The notes beneath the pieces are model-generated. The model ran no database searches, was not told where the DNA came from, and saw only the letters and a list, made by a program, of their open reading frames with translations. A stretch of 55,903 nt of DNA from the NCBI GenBank assembly GCA_016185465.1, contig JACPNO010000085.1, positions 1-55,903 on the forward strand, given 5' to 3'. Positions 8,094 to 16,868 of the stretch are shown one piece after another (the first letter of the stretch is position 1; each line of letters starts with the position of its first letter). The stretch comes from Candidatus Solibacter usitatus. GTDB lineage: Bacteria > Acidobacteriota > Terriglobia > Bryobacterales > Bryobacteraceae. The translations under genes were made by a program, and so were the position numbers.

Positions 8094-8600
8094 ATGAGTC
8101 TGCTCGGATTCTGCCAGTGGCTGGAAAACACGCCGGCAAGTATTGCGCTCCACGAATCGATTTGGGGCTATCCGGTCATCGAATCGGTGCACGTGCTGAC
8201 GCTTTGTGTGTTTCTGGGCTTGACGCTGATGTTCGACCTGCGGCTGCTTGGAGTGACGCTGGTCCGCACGCCGGTGTCGGAAGTCGCCGGACGGCTGATG
8301 CCGTGGATCATCGCGGGATTCGTTGTGATGGTAACCACCGGCGCGCTGCTGTTTTTTGCGATCCCCGTTAAGACTTACCTGAACATTTTCTTCCGGCTGA
8401 AAGTTGCTTTCCTGCTGATGGCCGGAGCCAATGTGGCAATTTTTCAGCGAACCATCTGGCGCAGTATGAACCAGTGGGATCTGGCCTCCGTGCCGCCGTT
8501 GCGGGCGCGCCTCGCCGGCGGCGTCTCGCTGGCTCTTTGGGCGGCGATTGTGGTCGCCGGTCGTATGATCGCTTACAACTGGTTCGACAAAACATCTTAG
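8094..8600 (+). CDS. DUF6644-like four-helix membrane protein (copy 1)
   Basis: A 168-residue protein with about four membrane helices. Shared marks with the three other copies in this window are an aromatic-rich start (LGFCQWLENT), IESVHVLTL in the first helix with a conserved His, FDLRLLG at its end, a W..AGF..M..TG.LLF second helix, a conserved FxxK before the third helix, and an SLALW....GR.IA C-terminus. The family name is a recollection by pattern and could not be checked. The in-membrane His and the Arg/Lys at helix ends would suit heme or metal binding, but this is not shown. It sits 10 bases after the phosphatase-fold gene. Confidence 0.78.
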   Translation: MSLLGFCQWLENTPASIALHESIWGYPVIESVHVLTLCVFLGLTLMFDLRLLGVTLVRTPVSEVAGRLMPWIIAGFVVMVTTGALLFFAIPVKTYLNIFFRLKVAFLLMAGANVAIFQRTIWRSMNQWDLASVPPLRARLAGGVSLALWAAIVVAGRMIAYNWFDKTS

Positions 8601-9077
8601 ATGTCGGTGCTTTCGTTCTTTACGTGGTGTGAAAACAGCTCCCTCGCCGAGGCCATTCGCCAATCGCGCTGGCTGTTCCCGGCGATTGAATCCGTGCATC
8701 TGCTCGGACTGGCGGTCATCGGCGGCGCGGTGCTGGTTTTGAACCTGCGCTTGCTCGGTTTGGGAATCAAGCGTCAGCCCGCGGCGCAACTCTGGCGCGA
8801 CACAAGGCCGTGGCTGTTGGGGAGCCTGGCGGTGATGCTGATTTCCGGCGGGCTGCTGTTCACGTCCGAAGCAGTCAAGCTCTATTACCACGAGGCGTTC
8901 TGGGTGAAGATGATTTCGCTGCTGCTGGCAACAGTCTTCACCTTCACGGTGCTGCGCAAAGTGGCGCTGGCCGATCCTTCTCATGTCCGCCCGTTGTGGT
9001 GCAAGGCAGCAGCCACCGCATCGATCTTGTTGTGGTCAATGGTAGGCATTGGCGGCAGGTGGATCGGCTTCTCCTGA
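8601..9077 (+). CDS. DUF6644-like four-helix membrane protein (copy 2)
   Basis: A 158-residue paralogue of the preceding gene. The ATG at 8601 follows directly on the stop codon (8598-8600), so the two are surely co-translated. It keeps FFTWCENSS, AIESVHLLGL, LNLRLLG, PWLLGSLAVMLISGGLLF, FWVKM and LLWSMVGIGGRWIGF. The tandem pair suggests that the two proteins form a heterodimer in the cytoplasmic membrane. It is the last gene of the PQQ dehydrogenase operon and ends before a convergent junction carrying a family B repeat. Confidence 0.78.
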   Translation: MSVLSFFTWCENSSLAEAIRQSRWLFPAIESVHLLGLAVIGGAVLVLNLRLLGLGIKRQPAAQLWRDTRPWLLGSLAVMLISGGLLFTSEAVKLYYHEAFWVKMISLLLATVFTFTVLRKVALADPSHVRPLWCKAAATASILLWSMVGIGGRWIGFS

Positions 9078-9117
9078 CGTAGTTCCGCTTCCCACGATCA
9101 CGACTCATCCCGAAACA

Positions 9118-9141
9118 GAGCCGTGACCAAAGGGAGCGGTT
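9118..9141 (-). repeat. Family B intergenic repeat, single arm
   Basis: A 24-base element in the 73-base gap between two convergent genes. Read on the minus strand it begins AACCGCTCCCT, continues TTGGTCAC and ends GGCTC. The same element recurs at 14364-14387, 14421-14444, 28427-28450 and 40514-40537 with changes at only two places (the base after CCCT and the base after GGTC). Only one arm is present here, so it cannot form the large hairpin seen at 14364-14444. Confidence 0.8.
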
Positions 9142-9150
9142 TCCCAGCCG

Positions 9151-10125
9151 CTACCGCGCCGCTTCGGCGTCAGCTTTACGCGCGCCGCCCATGATGTCCG
9201 TCAGTGAATAGTTGCCTTCGTGACAGGCATATTCGTAAATCGGACCCTTGGTGGCAAGAAACGGATATTCCAGCGTCCACTGCTTGGTGAACGTCGTCGG
9301 GTCGTCAATGGTGGCGCGGTACAAAATCGTGCCGGCATCCACTCTGGTGAAACGTTCCACCACGTGCAGATTTTCGGATGAGCCCCGGAACCGCGTCTGG
9401 TTGGTGAAATTGGTGGTATCAACCACCAGGGTGTCGCCTTCCCAATGGCCAATCGAATCCCCCAGCCATTGCCGCACGCTCGGCGGAGCATGCTTGCCGT
9501 TCATGCGGATGATGCGCGCGTCGTGCACCATCTCAATCAGGATCATCACATGCTCCGGCGTCTGCACGATCTGATAATTGTTGTTGTACAGAACCGGAAG
9601 CATCGGCGGTCCCGACGTGGAGCCGAATCCCAGCAGGCAGCGCTCGGCGAGCGGCCGGTCCTTCACGCTGTCGTAGCGCCCGCCATACTGCAGCGCGGCG
9701 GTCCTCTGCTTCGCCTCCGCGGTCAGTGCCGGAATCTTGCCGTCGGGCGGATCGACAATCAGCGAAGTGCGCTTCACGCCATTCACGCGCGCGAATTCCG
9801 ATCCGCGATCGATGAACAACATGTTGTAGGCGCCGGTGCCGGAAGACCCGGCTGCCGCCAGCAGCGGCCCCTCCGACTGTCCATCGGTGGCCGCAAGATC
9901 GTCGGCGGCCTTTTTTTCAAGTGGCCGCGCCTCGGCGTCGGTGAGTGTGGCCTTCCCGGCCAGCGCGGCCGGGCGCTCGAGCGGTGTGATGGTGGCGTTG
10001 GTCCAGATGCCTTGCAGGTCGGGATGGCCATCGGGCGTGCGCGGCAGCTTCGCAGTCTGCGCACACAAAGGCGCTGCCAGCAGCATGCTCAGAACTCCCA
10101 GAGATCCGAAAAATGGAACGCGCAT
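9151..10125 (-). CDS. Exported conserved protein of unknown function (PDGxPDLxGIW family)
   Basis: A 324-residue protein. The ATG at 10125 gives a clean signal peptide (MRVPFFGSLGVLSMLLAAPLCAQ); a longer frame upstream has no such leader and would overlap the DUF6152 gene. The mature protein starts with the motif PDGHPDLQGIWTN, common to a large set of uncharacterised acidobacterial and proteobacterial exported proteins. Later shared motifs with the gene at 10555-11331 are IGHWEGDTLVVDTTNF, TRF, HVVERFTR and ATIDDP..FTKQW. It ends the trio with the DUF6152 protein and that paralogue. No enzyme motif is recognised. Confidence 0.82.
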   Translation of the reverse strand: MRVPFFGSLGVLSMLLAAPLCAQTAKLPRTPDGHPDLQGIWTNATITPLERPAALAGKATLTDAEARPLEKKAADDLAATDGQSEGPLLAAAGSSGTGAYNMLFIDRGSEFARVNGVKRTSLIVDPPDGKIPALTAEAKQRTAALQYGGRYDSVKDRPLAERCLLGFGSTSGPPMLPVLYNNNYQIVQTPEHVMILIEMVHDARIIRMNGKHAPPSVRQWLGDSIGHWEGDTLVVDTTNFTNQTRFRGSSENLHVVERFTRVDAGTILYRATIDDPTTFTKQWTLEYPFLATKGPIYEYACHEGNYSLTDIMGGARKADAEAAR

Positions 10126-10138
10126 CTGATTCAGTCTC

Positions 10139-10555
10139 CTATTTCTTCTGATCGTACGGCGCGCCGGTTCCCGATGAGCCCAGGAACAGCTTTCGGCCAT
10201 CGGGCAGCGTGATGTCGCGGCCGTTGGCTCGCATGGATCCGTCCTTCGACTGATAGCCTTCCACCACCACCGGCGTTCCCTTCGCCACCGTCGCCTTCGT
10301 AAAGCCGCGCCGCAGCAGAACATTCGGGCTGCCAGCTTCGACCATCCAGGTAGTCACTTTGCCATCGGTCGCTTTTACGTCCACGTGAATCCAGGCATGC
10401 GGGTTGATCAGCTCCACTTTGGCGACCACGCCCTCCAGATGCACCGGCTTCTTGGCGTCGAACTCCGCCGCAAAAGCATGATGCGCCCACACGGGCGCGG
10501 CGGCAAGAATCATGCCGGCGCCTGCCGCCAGCGCGAAAAATGTTGTCTTTCTCAT
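10139..10555 (-). CDS. DUF6152-like small periplasmic protein
   Basis: A 138-residue protein from ATG 10555, with signal peptide MRKTTFFALAAGAGMILAAAPVWA. The mature part begins HHAFAAEFDAKKPVHLEGVV and has NPHAWIHVDV and MVEAGSPNVLLRRG, the marks of the DUF6152 family by recollection. The HH pair at the mature N-terminus could bind a metal such as copper, although this is only suggested by the sequence. Its ATG shares one base with the stop of the upstream gene (TGATG), so translation is coupled. The second exported unknown follows after 13 bases. Confidence 0.84.
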   Translation of the reverse strand: MRKTTFFALAAGAGMILAAAPVWAHHAFAAEFDAKKPVHLEGVVAKVELINPHAWIHVDVKATDGKVTTWMVEAGSPNVLLRRGFTKATVAKGTPVVVEGYQSKDGSMRANGRDITLPDGRKLFLGSSGTGAPYDQKK

Positions 10556-11331
10556 CACTTTACGCCTTTCTTGGTGAACTCGCCGTACAGCAGGTCTTCG
10601 ACAAACTCCACGCACTTGAATTCCATCAGACGGGCGTTCTTTTCGACGTGGCGGTAGAGCGGCATACTGATCTTCCAGGGGCGCGCGAACACTTTTGGAT
10701 CTTCGATCGTGGCTTCGTAAGAAAGAATGTCGGGGCCCATCGGCGTATAGCGTTCAATCACGTGCAGCGCGTCGCTATGGTAATTTCCGGCGCGGTCGAA
10801 CCAGGTGCGCTCATCGAGACCGGTGACGTCAACCACCAGCGTGTCCTTTTCCCAATGCCCCACCGACTGGCCCATCCAGGAATCGGCGGGAGGCGGCCCG
10901 GGGTCCTTAAGAAAAATGTTGCGCGTGGCGCCGGCATACTCATACGCGAAGAAGATGGCCTTGGAGCTGTGCAGAATTTGAAACGGATGCGGCATGTAAG
11001 TGGCGCGCGGCACGCCGGGCAAGTAACAGCGAACTTCCGGGTCCGCGGTTAAGCGATTCGCGAAGTTAGCTTTCTTCTTTTCTTTCGCCGCCGGCAGATA
11101 AGGAATTTCGCCCTCCACTACACCCGGACCGCCAGGCTCGGCGCCGATCGCGCCCAACGCGACTACTAAGCCCTGACGCGCGCCATGTTCTTCCAGATCC
11201 CAATTGGCCGTATTCATGGCTTGCCAGATGCCGCTCAAGTTCGGCTTGCCGTCGGGCAGGCGGCGTATCTGAGCGGAAACCGGCGTGCCTGCGAGGCACA
11301 GGACAGCTAACACACTGAGCAGCGTTCGCAT
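10555..11331 (-). CDS. Exported conserved protein of unknown function (PDGxPDLxGIW family, paralogue)
   Basis: A 258-residue protein with signal peptide MRTLLSVLAVLCLAGTPVSAQ. It starts LPDGKPNLSGIWQAMN and carries VGHWEKDTLVVDVTGLDERTWFD, HVIERYTP and ATIEDPKVFARPW, so it is clearly a shorter paralogue of the protein at 9151-10125. The two paralogues flank DUF6152 in one tightly spaced operon, which suggests a joint periplasmic job. There is no known catalytic motif. A 52-base gap separates it from the upstream DUF6644 pair, in which nothing notable was seen. Confidence 0.83.
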   Translation of the reverse strand: MRTLLSVLAVLCLAGTPVSAQIRRLPDGKPNLSGIWQAMNTANWDLEEHGARQGLVVALGAIGAEPGGPGVVEGEIPYLPAAKEKKKANFANRLTADPEVRCYLPGVPRATYMPHPFQILHSSKAIFFAYEYAGATRNIFLKDPGPPPADSWMGQSVGHWEKDTLVVDVTGLDERTWFDRAGNYHSDALHVIERYTPMGPDILSYEATIEDPKVFARPWKISMPLYRHVEKNARLMEFKCVEFVEDLLYGEFTKKGVK

Positions 11332-11383
11332 TGATCTAGAGACAGTTACCAGAGTCCACCTGTGTAGTCAAGGGTTCGGTGAA

Positions 11384-11869
11384 TCACGAATCGAACGCAA
11401 TCAGCCGCCCCGAGATTATCAGCCCAGCCCACAAGAACAGGGAAAGAGAAGCGGCCAGCTTGGCCTCGTTGGTGACTGCCGTGTCCAACTTTGCGGGATC
11501 GCCGTACACGCGGGCGCGAAACACCAGAGCATGCACGCCTACCATCGCCAGCAAGGCCATTTTCACCCAAAATGCGGGGCTGCGGTAGAGCTTCAAAGGT
11601 TCGCACCAGCCTAACAGCAAACCGCTGCCGGTCACGATGACAAAACCGGCGCGCTTCCACCAGCGGAACTGCCGCACGATGTCAGAAACCGGGCGAAGCT
11701 GCATCGCCCAGCCCAGCAGGCGCAAATCCGTCATCAGCAGCATGCCCCCAAACAGCGCGATGCCCAGAAGATGGACGCCGCCAATAATCGGATAATAGAG
11801 CGCGCCCTCCCGAATGGCGGTGCTAAGCTCGGTGCTCTCGATCCACTCCAGCAGGGAAATCGTCGACAT
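11384..11869 (-). CDS. DUF6644-like four-helix membrane protein (copy 3)
   Basis: A 161-residue protein starting at ATG 11869 (MSTISLLEWIEST). A much longer frame upstream is antisense-like and overlaps the neighbouring copy. Family marks are IIGGVHLLGI (with His in the first helix), TDLRLLG, WWKRAGFVIVTGSGLLL, FWVKM and SLFLWAGLIISGRLIAF. It differs from the other copies in having GG instead of ES before the helix His. It begins 2 bases after the stop of copy 4, so the two form a second tandem pair. Confidence 0.78.
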   Translation of the reverse strand: MSTISLLEWIESTELSTAIREGALYYPIIGGVHLLGIALFGGMLLMTDLRLLGWAMQLRPVSDIVRQFRWWKRAGFVIVTGSGLLLGWCEPLKLYRSPAFWVKMALLAMVGVHALVFRARVYGDPAKLDTAVTNEAKLAASLSLFLWAGLIISGRLIAFDS

Positions 11870-11871
11870 TG

Positions 11872-12339
11872 TCAAACGAAGGCGATCATCCGCCCGCCCG
11901 CTATCACCGCGGTCCAAAGCGCGAGTGACAGCCCGCCCGCGAGCTTGGCCGCGAACGGTGAAATTTCCGCTTGTGTCACTTTGCGGTGGATCGTGAAATG
12001 AAACAGGAATGCCACCAGCAGGCAGATCATCTTGAATTGGAACGACGGATTGACGTGATACCGAACGGCGTCGGCGGAAAACATCAAAGGTCCCGTGATC
12101 AGCATCAGCGCGAAGCCGGCCAATGTCCACCGGTTGAGATCCGCGGCCAACTCAGCGGCCGTGTGATCGCGCATCGCCAATCCGAGCAGACGCAAATCAA
12201 TGATGGCGATCGTTCCAATGGAAAAGGCAAACCCGATGAAGTGCAGACTCTCAACAACGGGAAAAGCCCACTCGGGACCGTTCATGGCATTCGCCCAGGA
12301 GCTGGTGGTGAGCCATTCGAAAAATGAGGCAGCTTGCAT
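11872..12339 (-). CDS. DUF6644-like four-helix membrane protein (copy 4)
   Basis: A 155-residue protein with the same plan as the other three: FFEWLTTSS start, VVESLHFIGF in helix 1, IDLRLLG, WTLAGFALMLITGPLMF, FQFKM, and SLALWTAVIAGGRMIAF at the end. It lies 21 bases after fcl and 2 bases before copy 3. The gene pair plus the downstream trio mirror the pair at 8094-9077, on the opposite strand. Confidence 0.78.
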   Translation of the reverse strand: MQAASFFEWLTTSSWANAMNGPEWAFPVVESLHFIGFAFSIGTIAIIDLRLLGLAMRDHTAAELAADLNRWTLAGFALMLITGPLMFSADAVRYHVNPSFQFKMICLLVAFLFHFTIHRKVTQAEISPFAAKLAGGLSLALWTAVIAGGRMIAFV

Positions 12340-12360
12340 GCTCCATCAGAGTGTAACCCT

Positions 12361-13290
12361 TCACGTTCGATCTTTCAGAAACGCCCGGTAGGTCCGCTCG
12401 ATTCCTGCGCGCAGGCCAACGCTGGCCTTCCATCCCAAAGCCGTCAGCCGGGAAATATCGAGCAGCTTCCGCGGCGTACCGTCGGGCTTGGAAAGATCGT
12501 GCACAATCTGCGCTTTCGAGCCCACTACTTCGCGAATCAGCAGAGCCAGATCCATCACGCTGATGTCCTTGCCGGTCCCGACGTTCACAATCTCTGCGGA
12601 GCTGTAATGCTGCATCAGAAACACCGCGGCGTCCGCCAGATCGTCGGCATGAAGAAACTCACGCATGGGTTGGCCTGAGCCCCAGAGAACTACTTCCCTC
12701 GCGCCGCTTACCTTGGCAGCGTGAAACTTGCCCATAAGGGCGGCAAGGACGTGGCTGCTCTGTAAGTCGTAGCGATCGCCGGGGCCATAGAGATTGGTGG
12801 GCATCAGGCTAATCGCATCGAAGCCGTACTGCTGTCGGTACGCCTGCGCCATCTGGATACCGGCTATCTTGGCGATCGCATACGCGGTATTAGTCGCCTC
12901 GAGCGGACCTGTCATGAAATGTTCCTCCTGGACAGGCTGGGGAGCGTCCCGGGGATAGGCGCATGAGGATCCCAGAAACAGCAACTTACCGCAGCCATGC
13001 CGGTACGCGGCGTCGATTACGTGAGTCTGGATCAGTAAGTTCTCGCGGATAAATTCGGCGGGACGGGTGCTGTTAGCCAGGATGCCGCCAACCCTCGCCG
13101 CCGATAAGAACACATACTCCGGCCGAAAGGCGGCAAAGAATTGCTCAACGGCCAGTTGGTTAGTAAGATCGAGCTCGGCCCGAGTTCTGCAGATGACATT
13201 GCCGTAATTCTCGCTGGAGAGTTTACGCATGATGGCGGAACCGGCCAAACCTGTGTGTCCCGCAACATAGATCCTGCTGTCCTTGAGCAT
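12361..13290 (-). CDS. fcl: GDP-L-fucose synthase
   Basis: A 309-residue short-chain dehydrogenase/reductase of the extended type. It carries out the epimerisation and NADPH-dependent reduction of GDP-4-keto-6-deoxy-mannose to GDP-L-fucose. Visible are the nucleotide-binding motif VAGHTGLAGSAI near residue 9, SAARVGGILANSTRPAEF, the SSCAYP serine, the YAIAK active-site Tyr/Lys, and PTNLYGPGDRYD. ATG 13290 was chosen; an in-frame GTG one codon upstream is possible. It lies 9 bases after gmd, completing the two-step pathway for fucose in a capsule, exopolysaccharide or O-antigen. Confidence 0.93.
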   Translation of the reverse strand: MLKDSRIYVAGHTGLAGSAIMRKLSSENYGNVICRTRAELDLTNQLAVEQFFAAFRPEYVFLSAARVGGILANSTRPAEFIRENLLIQTHVIDAAYRHGCGKLLFLGSSCAYPRDAPQPVQEEHFMTGPLEATNTAYAIAKIAGIQMAQAYRQQYGFDAISLMPTNLYGPGDRYDLQSSHVLAALMGKFHAAKVSGAREVVLWGSGQPMREFLHADDLADAAVFLMQHYSSAEIVNVGTGKDISVMDLALLIREVVGSKAQIVHDLSKPDGTPRKLLDISRLTALGWKASVGLRAGIERTYRAFLKDRT

Positions 13291-13299
13291 CACGCAGCT

Positions 13300-14343
13300 C
13301 TATGACACGGCATGTCCGGCGCCGATCAAGGTAGCCTCCTGCCTGGCAAGCTCCAAATCGCGCTCGACCATCATGCCGACCAACTGCTGGAACCCGACTT
13401 TGGGAGACCAGCCCAACACGCGCCGGGCTTTGCTGGCATCGCCTTGCAAGAAATCGACCTCGGCCGGCCTGAAATAGCGCGAATCAATCTTGACATGAGG
13501 TCCCCAGTCGAGCCCGAGCTGGCACGCGGCTTCATCCAGAAAATCCCGCACGGAAAACGATTGTCCGGTGGCAATGACGAAGTCGTCCGGCTCCGATTGC
13601 TGTAACATCAGCCACATGGCCTCGACGTAGTCTCCCGCAAAACCCCAGTCCCGGCGAGCTTCAAGATTCCCTAGGTAGACATGCTCCTGCAGGCCGAGCT
13701 TGATACGGGTTAGCGCCCGCGTAATCTTGCGCGTAACGAATGTCTCGCCGCGCTGCGGAGATTCATGGTTAAACAGGATTCCACAACAGATAAACATCCC
13801 GTACGCTTCGCGATAATTCACGCACTGAAAATGAGCGGCTGCTTTGGCCACTCCGTAGGGGCTGCGCGGATGAAATGGCGTGACCTCGTTCTGGGGAGAT
13901 GGCGCGCAGCCAAACATCTCCGATGAACTCGCCTGATACAGGCGCATGGGTTTACTCAGCGAGGAATAATCCCGCATGGCTTCGAGCAGCCGCAAGGTTC
14001 CGGTAGCTACCACGTCGGCGGTATATTCCGGCTCTTCAAACGATATGCGGACGTGGGATTGCGCCGCTAAGTTATATACTTCGACCGGCTCGACGGTCGA
14101 CAAAACCCGTCTTAGCGAACTGCCGTCGAGTAAGTCGCCATGATGGAGAATAAGATTCGCCGACGGGTCGTGAACGTCCCGGTAAAGGTGATTCAGCCTG
14201 GCGGTATTGAAACTGCTGCTCCGGCGAACAAGACCGTGAACCTCGTAGTGTTGCCCTAGGAGGAATTCGGTGAGGTAACACCCATCCTGGCCCGTGATGC
14301 CGGTCACGAGGGCGCGCTTTCTCAAACAGAAAAGCCTGCACAC
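13300..14343 (-). CDS. gmd: GDP-mannose 4,6-dehydratase
   Basis: A 347-residue extended short-chain dehydrogenase, the normal length. It converts GDP-D-mannose to GDP-4-keto-6-deoxy-D-mannose. Motifs are [36 protein letters not shown], the SSSEMFG threonine/serine region, YGVAKAA (Tyr and Lys), [19 protein letters not shown] and [22 protein letters not shown]. The start is uncertain: GTG 14343 or a TTG shortly downstream would both precede the conserved part. It is first in a minus-strand run with fcl and the DUF6644 pair. No glycosyltransferase for fucose lies in this window. Confidence 0.93.
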   Translation of the reverse strand: MCRLFCLRKRALVTGITGQDGCYLTEFLLGQHYEVHGLVRRSSSFNTARLNHLYRDVHDPSANLILHHGDLLDGSSLRRVLSTVEPVEVYNLAAQSHVRISFEEPEYTADVVATGTLRLLEAMRDYSSLSKPMRLYQASSSEMFGCAPSPQNEVTPFHPRSPYGVAKAAAHFQCVNYREAYGMFICCGILFNHESPQRGETFVTRKITRALTRIKLGLQEHVYLGNLEARRDWGFAGDYVEAMWLMLQQSEPDDFVIATGQSFSVRDFLDEAACQLGLDWGPHVKIDSRYFRPAEVDFLQGDASKARRVLGWSPKVGFQQLVGMMVERDLELARQEATLIGAGHAVS

Positions 14344-14361
14344 AGTCTAGCAGGTTTGTCC

Positions 14362-14446
14362 GAAACCGCTCCCTCTGGTCGCGGCTCTGTAAGCAAGTGT
14401 GACCGCAATACGCCCAATCTGAGCCGCGACCAGAGGGAGCGGTTTC
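14362..14446. repeat. Perfect 26-bp inverted repeat made of two family B arms
   Basis: The arm at 14362-14387 is exactly complementary to 14421-14446, with a 33-base loop. Both arms contain the 24-base family B element in opposite orientations. It lies upstream of gmd (minus) and of the hydrolase gene (plus) in a 221-base gap, a divergent junction. The arm sequence is the same as the single arms elsewhere in the window, so this is a repeat element and not just a local terminator. In RNA it would form a very stable stem. Confidence 0.9.
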
Positions 14447-14564
14447 CCAGTTCCCTGGATCTCTCTTCGCTCGGCGGCTGCATTGCTGCTTGACGTATGC
14501 TTGATTGACGAGCACCGCGCACTGTCCGTGGGCGCCTGCGGACGCATCCATTGATTGTGGCCCG

Positions 14565-15467
14565 ATGACCCGACGTCACTTCATACCGTTTCTCTTTCAG
14601 AACCGCACCAATTTTCGCCTCCGTTTTCCCGACATCGGATGGGTACCACCGGATTTGGTTGTGCCAGGCATCAAACAAGGCGATCCGGCCCCAGGCGCCA
14701 GAGTGCGCATCGGCGGCCCGGGGCCATACCACATTCTGTTTTTGCCCGAGGATTGGAAGCGAGGCGCCAGTTTTCCGTTGATTGTGGAATACCCTGGCAA
14801 TGGACCCGGACCCTTTAATACACACCCCCCGGGCGTTTCGGTTGAGAGCGGCACTCCCGAAGACACTGTGCTGGGCTATGGCCTGTCGGGTGGCCGCGAA
14901 TTTCTGTGGCTGTCGCTGCCCTTTCTTGAGAATAATAAAGTCGCCCCAACCTGGTTCGGAAATGTCGAGGAGACCGTGGATTACTGCCGCCGGGCGGTGG
15001 AGGTGACGTGTTCGCAATTCGGAGGAGATCGGCAAAGAGTGCTGCTGTGCGGCTTTTCCAGGGGTTCTCTTGCGTGTAATTACATTGGCCTCCATGATGA
15101 CGCGATAGCAAAGCTATGGCGGGGTTTTTTCTGCCACAGCCACTACGACGGCGTGCACAGGTGGCCCTATCCGGCCTCCGACCGGGATTCTGCTCTGCTG
15201 AGACTTCAGCGCCTCGGCGGTCGACCGCAGTTTATCAGTCACGAGAAGTCCGGCAACGAAGAAGGATGGGTCAGTGTGGGGCACCCACAACCACAATATG
15301 TCGGATCGATTGAGGAAACTCGCCGGTACCTCGAAGCGGCCGGAACAGGTGGCGACTTCACCTTTGAAACGTTGCCCTACCCTAACCACAAAGACGCGTG
15401 GATTCTCCGCCCGGTATTCCTTCGAACGCGTGTTCGGGCGTGGGCGCGACGTGTCTTGAGCGGATGA
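14565..15467 (+). CDS. Alpha/beta-hydrolase family protein
   Basis: A 300-residue protein from ATG 14565 (a TTG 60 bases upstream is possible but not supported). The nucleophile elbow is GFSRGS, with an upstream strand LLCGF, and a likely catalytic His in YPNHKDAW near the C-terminus. The oxyanion region is around VEYPGNGPGPF. It fits the esterase/PHB-depolymerase-like group with substrate unknown. No clear signal peptide is seen, although the start MTRRHFIPFLF is weakly Tat-like (TRRHF) without a good hydrophobic stretch. It converges on pntB with a 21-base gap in which no hairpin was seen. Confidence 0.75.
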   Translation: MTRRHFIPFLFQNRTNFRLRFPDIGWVPPDLVVPGIKQGDPAPGARVRIGGPGPYHILFLPEDWKRGASFPLIVEYPGNGPGPFNTHPPGVSVESGTPEDTVLGYGLSGGREFLWLSLPFLENNKVAPTWFGNVEETVDYCRRAVEVTCSQFGGDRQRVLLCGFSRGSLACNYIGLHDDAIAKLWRGFFCHSHYDGVHRWPYPASDRDSALLRLQRLGGRPQFISHEKSGNEEGWVSVGHPQPQYVGSIEETRRYLEAAGTGGDFTFETLPYPNHKDAWILRPVFLRTRVRAWARRVLSG

Positions 15468-15488
15468 GACTGCCGGTTTGCCTGTAGG

Positions 15489-16868
15489 CTACACCCGCGC
15501 CGGCACCGGCATTTCTTTGATAATTCCCGCCAGGAAGGCTTTGGCGTCGCCGAACAGCATCAGAGTCTTGTCCATGTAGTACAGTTCATTGTCGATGCCG
15601 GCGAACCCGGGACTCATGCCGCGTTTGATCACCATCACCGTGCGGGCGTGATCGACATCCAGAATCGGCATGCCGAAAATCGGGCTGCTGCGGTCGTGAC
15701 GCGCGGCGGGATTGGTCACATCGTTGGCTCCAATGACGAGCGCGACATCGGCTTGCGCAAACTCGGAGTTGATGTCGTCCATTTCAAACAGCTTGTCGTA
15801 GGGGATATCGACTTCCGCCAGCAGCACGTTCATGTGGCCCGGCATACGCCCCGCCACCGGATGAATCGCGAAGCTAACATCCACGCCGCGCTTGGTAAGC
15901 AGATCGTAAAGCTCGCGCACTTTGTGCTGCGCCTGCGCCACCGCCAGGCCGTACCCCGGAACGATGATCACGCGGCTGGCGGCATCCAGCAGCGAAGCGG
16001 CTTCTTCATGGGTGGCGGAATGGACCGGGCGCTCCTGCGCCTCCGCGGCCGCGCTCACCTGCACCTGCCCGAACGCCCCGAACAAAACATTGGTGAACGA
16101 CCGGTTCATGGCCCGGCACATGATCACCGACAGAATGAATCCCGACGATCCGTCGAGTGCTCCGGCGATCACCAGCAGATTGTTGCCCAGCACGAACCCC
16201 ATGGCGCTGGCCGAGAGACCCGCGTACGAATTCAGCAGAGCGATGACGGTGGGCATGTCGGCGCCGCCAATCGGGATGATCAGCAGCACGCCGAACAGCA
16301 TTGCCAGCGTGATGAAGATGGGAAACATCCAACGCTGCTCGGGCGAAATTACCAGCAGCACCCCTAGCACCACGGCGGAGCCCAGCAGCATCAGGTTGAT
16401 CACGTTCTGATTGCGGTAAGTGATGGGGCGTGTGGGAAGAATTTCCTGCAGCTTGCCGAAGGCCATTAAGCTCGCGGTGAACGTGACAAAGCCCAACAGC
16501 GTTTCGAACACCAGCGCCCCCATGATGAATCCGTGCGGAGTCTGCCGGTAATATTCCGCGGTGCCCACCAGGGCAGCGGCCAGCGCGCCGAATGCGTGAG
16601 AGATCGCCGTGCGCTGCGGAACGGCGGTCATGGGCATCAGGTAGGCGAGCGGTATGCCGATCGCCGAGCCCAGAAAGAAAGCCACCAGAATCCACTGGTA
16701 GTCGATCACTTCGTGGCGCAGCAGCGTCCCCACGATGGCCAGCAGCATGCCGATTTCGCCGGCAAAGACGCCGCGCCGCGCGGTGGCCGGAGCGCTCATC
16801 CACTTCAGGGCGAGCACGAAGAGTCCGGCAGCGACGATGTAGGCGAGCCCGACGACGTTCTCCATCAT
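15489..16868 (-). CDS. pntB: NAD(P) transhydrogenase beta subunit
   Basis: A 459-residue protein of normal length. The first half has about eight or nine membrane helices forming the proton channel with the alpha-2 subunit; the second half is the NADP-binding domain III, with VIIVPGYGLAVAQAQ, HPVAGRMPGHMNVLLAE and the IGANDVTNPAAR motif. The enzyme uses the proton gradient to reduce NADP with NADH. Its start overlaps the end of the alpha-2 gene by 4 bases (ATGA), so translation is coupled. It is the last of three pnt genes. Confidence 0.95.
   Translation of the reverse strand: MMENVVGLAYIVAAGLFVLALKWMSAPATARRGVFAGEIGMLLAIVGTLLRHEVIDYQWILVAFFLGSAIGIPLAYLMPMTAVPQRTAISHAFGALAAALVGTAEYYRQTPHGFIMGALVFETLLGFVTFTASLMAFGKLQEILPTRPITYRNQNVINLMLLGSAVVLGVLLVISPEQRWMFPIFITLAMLFGVLLIIPIGGADMPTVIALLNSYAGLSASAMGFVLGNNLLVIAGALDGSSGFILSVIMCRAMNRSFTNVLFGAFGQVQVSAAAEAQERPVHSATHEEAASLLDAASRVIIVPGYGLAVAQAQHKVRELYDLLTKRGVDVSFAIHPVAGRMPGHMNVLLAEVDIPYDKLFEMDDINSEFAQADVALVIGANDVTNPAARHDRSSPIFGMPILDVDHARTVMVIKRGMSPGFAGIDNELYYMDKTLMLFGDAKAFLAGIIKEMPVPARV

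Noticed and set aside
8073-8984. A 303-codon open frame opposite the DUF6644 pair
   Set aside because: The plus strand shows two coherent membrane proteins; the minus product is unstructured Q/R/H-rich.
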